Positions 60,432 to 64,000 of a DNA stretch of 64,000 bases are shown in pieces. The DNA comes from Mercurialis annua (Eukaryota > Streptophyta > Magnoliopsida > Malpighiales > Euphorbiaceae), in NCBI RefSeq assembly GCF_937616625.2, contig NC_065575.1:31185001-31249000 (forward strand), in the 5' to 3' direction. Position 1 is the stretch's first letter. The number at the start of each line of letters is the position of its first letter. The position numbers and the translations under genes are program-made. Below the pieces are notes generated by a model. It did not search any database and had not been told where the DNA came from. It saw only the letters and a program-made list of their open reading frames with translations.

Positions 60432-61304
60432 GGCTTAATTACTTAAAATTACTTATCCTGAGATTTTTTTTATTTATATTTTAATTTAAAAAAAACTAAT
60501 TGTATTTTTTAAAAAAAAATTCATATTTTACCTTTATCATAAAATATTAAATTGATCTTTTCTATTTAAAATTTAAAATAATCCTTCATTTTATGCTCAT
60601 AATATAATTAAACGTTACTTTTATTAATTGCATAAAAATACCTTTTTCTTCAAAAAATATTTAAAAAAGAATAATAATTTTTTTATTTCAATTTATATTA
60701 ATTATCAATTATTTTTTATAATAAAAAACCATAAAAAGAATACTTTTTACAAAAAAATAAAAACTTAATTCTGGAGGCCCAATGGAGCAGCAGTTCCTTC
60801 TCCAACCCAAAGAAGGAGATGCTGCTACTTTTCTATTGATCTGAGAAGAAGCAGCGACAGTTCTTTCGGTGGGGCACGGGGGGGATTGGTCAGAATTTGT
60901 TTTAATTTATTTAAAGAAAATCAAAAAATTAATTAATTATTAGATTTATTTGAATATTTTTAAATTTAAAAGATTTATTTGTATTTTTAATTTAAAAATA
61001 TGACATAACTCTTTTATTTAGTTGTTTTTAATATTTTCATCTTTAATTAATTAAATCATTAATTGTACCCTTATTTAGGGTAAAAGTGAAACCTAAAAAC
61101 CCAAAAAGGATACAAATGGTTTTTGTTTTCTTTTATTTAGTTGTTTTTAATATTTTCATCTTTAAATTAATTAAATCGTTAATTGTATCCTTATCTAGAG
61201 TAAAAGTGAAATCTAAAAACGCAAAAAAGGATAGAAACGGTTTTTTTTATATTGCAATATAAATGAAAAAAAAATTGATGTGGTTGGTTTTTAAATAATT
61301 AGGC
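60432..61304. mobile_element. MITE (873 bp) related to 57703-58365
   Basis: Ends GGCTTAATTAC / TAATTAGGC; near 9-bp duplication TAATTGCAA / TAATTATAA. GC-rich core near 60770-60890. Contains a direct tandem duplication of about 120 bp (61011-61125 and 61130-61240). Confidence 0.7.
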
Positions 61305-62016
61305 TAATTATAACGGTAATCAATGATGGTTTCAAAAAGATTAATTAAGTGGAAAATTGCTCTGTGGACAATTCTATTCTTTCTTTCATGACATAATTTT
61401 TGTTTTACTTTCTCATCTCTTTTTTTTATTCTTTACACTATTGCCCCTGTAATTCTTTGAAAGTTAGAAATTATATAAAAGGATCCATCACAAGCCTTTA
61501 TAATATGAACAGTAATGACAAAATTACATCAGTTCACCTAAAATTTAAATTTTTATGTTTGTGATCCATCTTTCTTTTTCTTGAACTATAATAAGAAAAC
61601 TACCCTTTTATAGTTAAGCTTTCTATTTTATCTATATTGTGTATTTTATCTATTATATTTTTATTACACTCAATAATTTCCTACATTTTTTATAAACTGG
61701 ACCGCTGGTCTGACTATTTTTGACAGGTCACCGTCGATCAACGACGGTCAATGGCAGGTCAACGGCGGTCAATGGCGGTCCGATCACCAATGGTCAAACC
61801 AACATTGGTTGGTAATCTGACCATGTTTAATGGTTGGACCAATACTAGTTCAATAATAAAAATTAAATAAAACACTATTTTGCATTTAATGAGACTTGAA
61901 CCCTTGACCTCTTGAAAGAAAAATTATTTACTTTGACATCAACGCAAACATTATTATTGTTAATAAAAACTAAATAGTGAACTTAAATATAAACTTATCA
62001 GAATGAAATTAGTTAT
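61305..62016. other. Unassigned sequence with a short GGTCAA repeat
   Basis: No gene. Imperfect repeats of GGTCAA(C/T)GGC at 61740-61790 and inverted copies of CCAATGGT/ACCATTGG type. Confidence 0.35.
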
Positions 62017-62231
62017 TGTTGACATCGGCCCAAAAAACATGGTTATCAAGTGATGGGCTGTCAAGGAAGAGAGCATAATGGGCTGCAATGGGACCGGGCC
62101 CATATTAGCTATTTTTATTATTGCCTTTAGATTTTTAGCTGAGTTAGACTTTTAGTCTTACCAGGTTAGGGTTTAATTAAGTGTTTTAGTTTTAATTCGC
62201 TTCTTTTTCCTATTATTAGGGGATTTGTCCC

Positions 62232-62240
62232 TATAAATAG
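62232..62240 (+). promoter_or_regulatory. LTR TATA box
   Basis: TATAAATAG, about 215 bp from the LTR start; expected start near 62265. Confidence 0.6.
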
Positions 62241-62422
62241 TGATTTTTATCAAATTAATAGAGACAACACAAATCAATCAACAAAAACACAACTTCAAAG
62301 CCCTGCGCTTTTCTATCCCCAACCCCCGCGGTTGGTTAATTTAGGAGTAGATGGACATCAATCCCGCTTAGGTTTCTTAACCTCCGGATCGATACTGTTA
62401 GATTTAGTTTAGCTGGTTACTT

Positions 62423-63050
62423 TTGTTCCGTTTGCGGAACACGTTTGCGGAACAGGTTCCCTCGCGGAACATGTTCGCCTCGCGGAACACGTTCGCCTCG
62501 CGGAACACGTTCGCCTCGCGGAACACGTTCGCCTCGCGGAACACGTTCGCCTCGCGGAACACGTTCGCCTCGCGGAACACGTTCGCCTCGCGGAACACGT
62601 TCGCCTCGCGGAACACGTTCGCCTCGCGGAACACGTTCGCCTCGCGGAACACGTTCGCCTCGCGGAACACGTTCGCCTCGCGGAACACGTTCGCCTCGCG
62701 GAACACGTTCGCCTCGCGGAACACGTTCGCCTCGCGGAACACGTTCGCCTCGCGGAACACGTTCGCCTCGCGGAACACGTTCGCCTCGCGGAACACGTTC
62801 GCCTCGCGGAACACGTTCGCCTCGCGGAACACGTTCGCCTCGCGAGACACGTTCGCCTCGCGAGACACGTTCGCCTCGCGAGACACGTTCGCCTCGCGAG
62901 ACACGTTCGCCTCGCGAGACACGTTCGTTTGCGAGACACGTTCGTTTGCGAGACACGTTCGTTTGCGAGACACGTTCGTTTGCGAGACACGTTCGTTTGC
63001 GAGACACGTTCGTTTGCGAGACACGTTCGTTTGCGAGACAAGTTTGCAAA
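62423..63050 (+). repeat. 18-bp minisatellite within the LTR
   Basis: About 20 near-identical units CGCGGAACACGTTCGCCT, then about 5 with CGCGAGACACGTTCGCCT, then about 7 with TTGCGAGACACGTTCGTT. 18 is divisible by 3 and the unit has no stop in several frames, which creates long false ORFs on both strands. Confidence 0.95.
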
Positions 63051-63225
63051 CACCGGAGGAGATCAGCTCATCGAGCCATTTGGCCGATCGGCGGATCATG
63101 ACAAGTTTGCAAGACCTATTTTGCGAGACTTGATCGACTTGAACGATTAAAGCATCAAACCGAAACAGATCCCAATCATAAATTCAAAGATTCGAGTGGC
63201 GGATTATTTCCACGCGAACATCTTT

Positions 63226-63244
63226 TGGCGACTCCACTGGGGAC
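63226..63244 (+). other. Primer binding site of the Tat/Ogre-like element
   Basis: TGGCGACTCCACTGGGGAC a few bases after the LTR end. The matching tRNA was not checked. Confidence 0.6.
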
Positions 63245-63300
63245 ATGTTTATGGTTAGCACAAAAATCGGTACTAAAGAGCTAAAAGATATACACGCTCA

Positions 63301-64000
63301 ATGAGTCGATCAAGCTTATTCGAAGGAAGCGAGACGCCATGAGATTTAGACTCTGATTTGGAAGCGATCATGACCAAGAGAGACAAGAACCAACTGTCGC
63401 ACGAGGGAACTACTATACCTCCCACAGAAGGAAAATCGGTCGATCTCATAGTTAAAAATTTCAACCAATTCGAAGATAACGATTCGAGTGACGATAATCG
63501 TTTCCTATCCCTAAATCCTTCAACATTATCAATGGCCGATTCTATAACCATGAGGAATAAGATCACGCATGAAAATCGGCCAAGATATTATGAAGGAGAC
63601 CAATTAGCGAGAGCCATGAAGACCGTACTTGACGAAAAAAATGACTGTTCAAAGAGATATCAAGTCGGACATAGGAAGAAGCCTATTAAGCATAAACGGT
63701 ATTATGTCAAAAGTCATGGCTCGACAAAACATCGCCGAGACTACCATCAAGATGGTTGATCTTGGCTACACACCAACACGGATCGGCTCGCAAAGAGGGA
63801 CTGCCGATCAGACGCAACCGATCAATCGATCTGGTATGAAGTACGATGCTGCAGATCACAGAAATGATGTGAGATACATGGAGTATTGTGTGGCCAATCA
63901 CAATAATGCTTCAAGCCATATACATAATGGTGCAGTTGATCACAATAGTGCTTCAAAACACATGAAGTATGGTGTGGCCGATCATTTGGCGGATCAAATC
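63301..64000 (+). pseudogene. gag: Gag-like ORF of the Tat/Ogre-like element, broken
   Basis: ATG at 63301; in-frame TGA at 63340-63342 after 13 codons; the same frame then stays open to 63759. A second frame is open from 63714 to the window end, so a frameshift lies near 63700-63760. The product is hydrophilic, with Asp/Ser and Lys/Arg-rich parts and His/Asn-rich imperfect repeats (for example HNNAS, HNSAS, YGVADH) in the last 50 residues. No domain recognised; gag is inferred from position after the primer site. Confidence 0.5.

Larger units (their letters stand above)
62017..63220 (+). repeat. 5' LTR (1,204 bp) of the Tat/Ogre-like element
   Basis: It begins TGTTGACATCGG and ends CGCGAACA just before the primer site. 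More than half of the part after the TATA box is minisatellite. The left duplication cannot be tested because the 3' LTR is outside the window. Confidence 0.6.
62017..64000 (+). mobile_element. 5' part of a Tat/Ogre-like Ty3/gypsy retrotransposon, truncated by window end
   Basis: LTR with TGTT...AACA ends, TATA box, primer site of TGGCGACTCC type and a gag-like frame follow in the expected order. Primer sites of this kind are usual in Tat-lineage elements. pol would lie beyond the window. Confidence 0.7.

Noticed and set aside
61880..61930. tRNA-like B-box (GGTTCAAGTCTC on the minus strand), possible SINE
   Set aside because: No convincing A-box at the right distance and no poly-A or target duplication seen.
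62404..63133. Long ORFs of over 200 codons on both strands with 6-residue repeats
   Set aside because: They are translations of an 18-bp minisatellite that lacks stops in several frames; position inside an LTR and openness on both strands argue against a protein.

Overview
The window is plant nuclear DNA, almost certainly from a eudicot. It contains no ordinary host gene that I can support. What it holds is a nest of transposable elements plus a rearranged endogenous plant pararetrovirus. The plant assignment rests on Tat-lineage Ty3/gypsy retrotransposons, tRNA-iMet primed gypsy elements with very long LTRs, Mutator-type MITEs with 9-bp target duplications, a CACTA-type end and Caulimoviridae-type genes. 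The species is not identifiable by eye.

Layout. (1) 1-4627 and 15431-15979: a decayed Tat-lineage gypsy element on the minus strand (protease, RT, RNase H, archaeal-type RNase H) with an antisense gypsy-type transposon ORF on the plus strand. Its gag and integrase are gone. (2) 4628-15430: a complete, young, non-coding LTR element (LARD-like, 'LARD1', two LTRs of 3,037 bp) inserted in the Tat 5' LTR. (3) 16518-39086: a cluster of about 19.6 kb of pararetroviral sequence in five segments of alternating orientation (V1 minus, V2 plus, V3 plus, V4 minus, V5 plus), most like a florendovirus. It sits between an (AT)n tract and a GATACAT-rich satellite-like region, and a 2,976-bp solo LTR carrying its own MITE is inserted in V4. 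(4) 39087-41567: AT-rich repeat and a CACTA-like end carrying a MITE. (5) 41568-55951: an isolated LTR, then another long LTR split by a second complete LARD-like element ('LARD2', 44462-55424). (6) 55952-61304: a Copia-like LTR, nested MITEs and a Pack-MULE-like element with captured histone H3-tail and BTB-like fragments. (7) 62017-64000: the 5' LTR, primer site and start of gag of another Tat/Ogre-like element whose LTR carries an 18-bp minisatellite.

How the parts relate. Every long coding frame belongs to a retroelement or to the virus, and all of them are broken. The observations most worth following up are: (a) arrays of short GC-rich hairpins at an equivalent place, a few hundred bases downstream of the LTR TATA box, in five different LTR families; (b) coding-free interiors of the LARD-like elements that look like contiguous runs of small hairpins; (c) extreme one-strand enrichment of TTACAA through the viral sequence, in coding and non-coding parts alike; (d) a frame split inside the viral coat protein shared by two copies; (e) a MULE with a captured histone H3 tail.

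All coordinates and repeat matches come from reading the sequence by eye. Family names are from recognition of motifs, not from searches.
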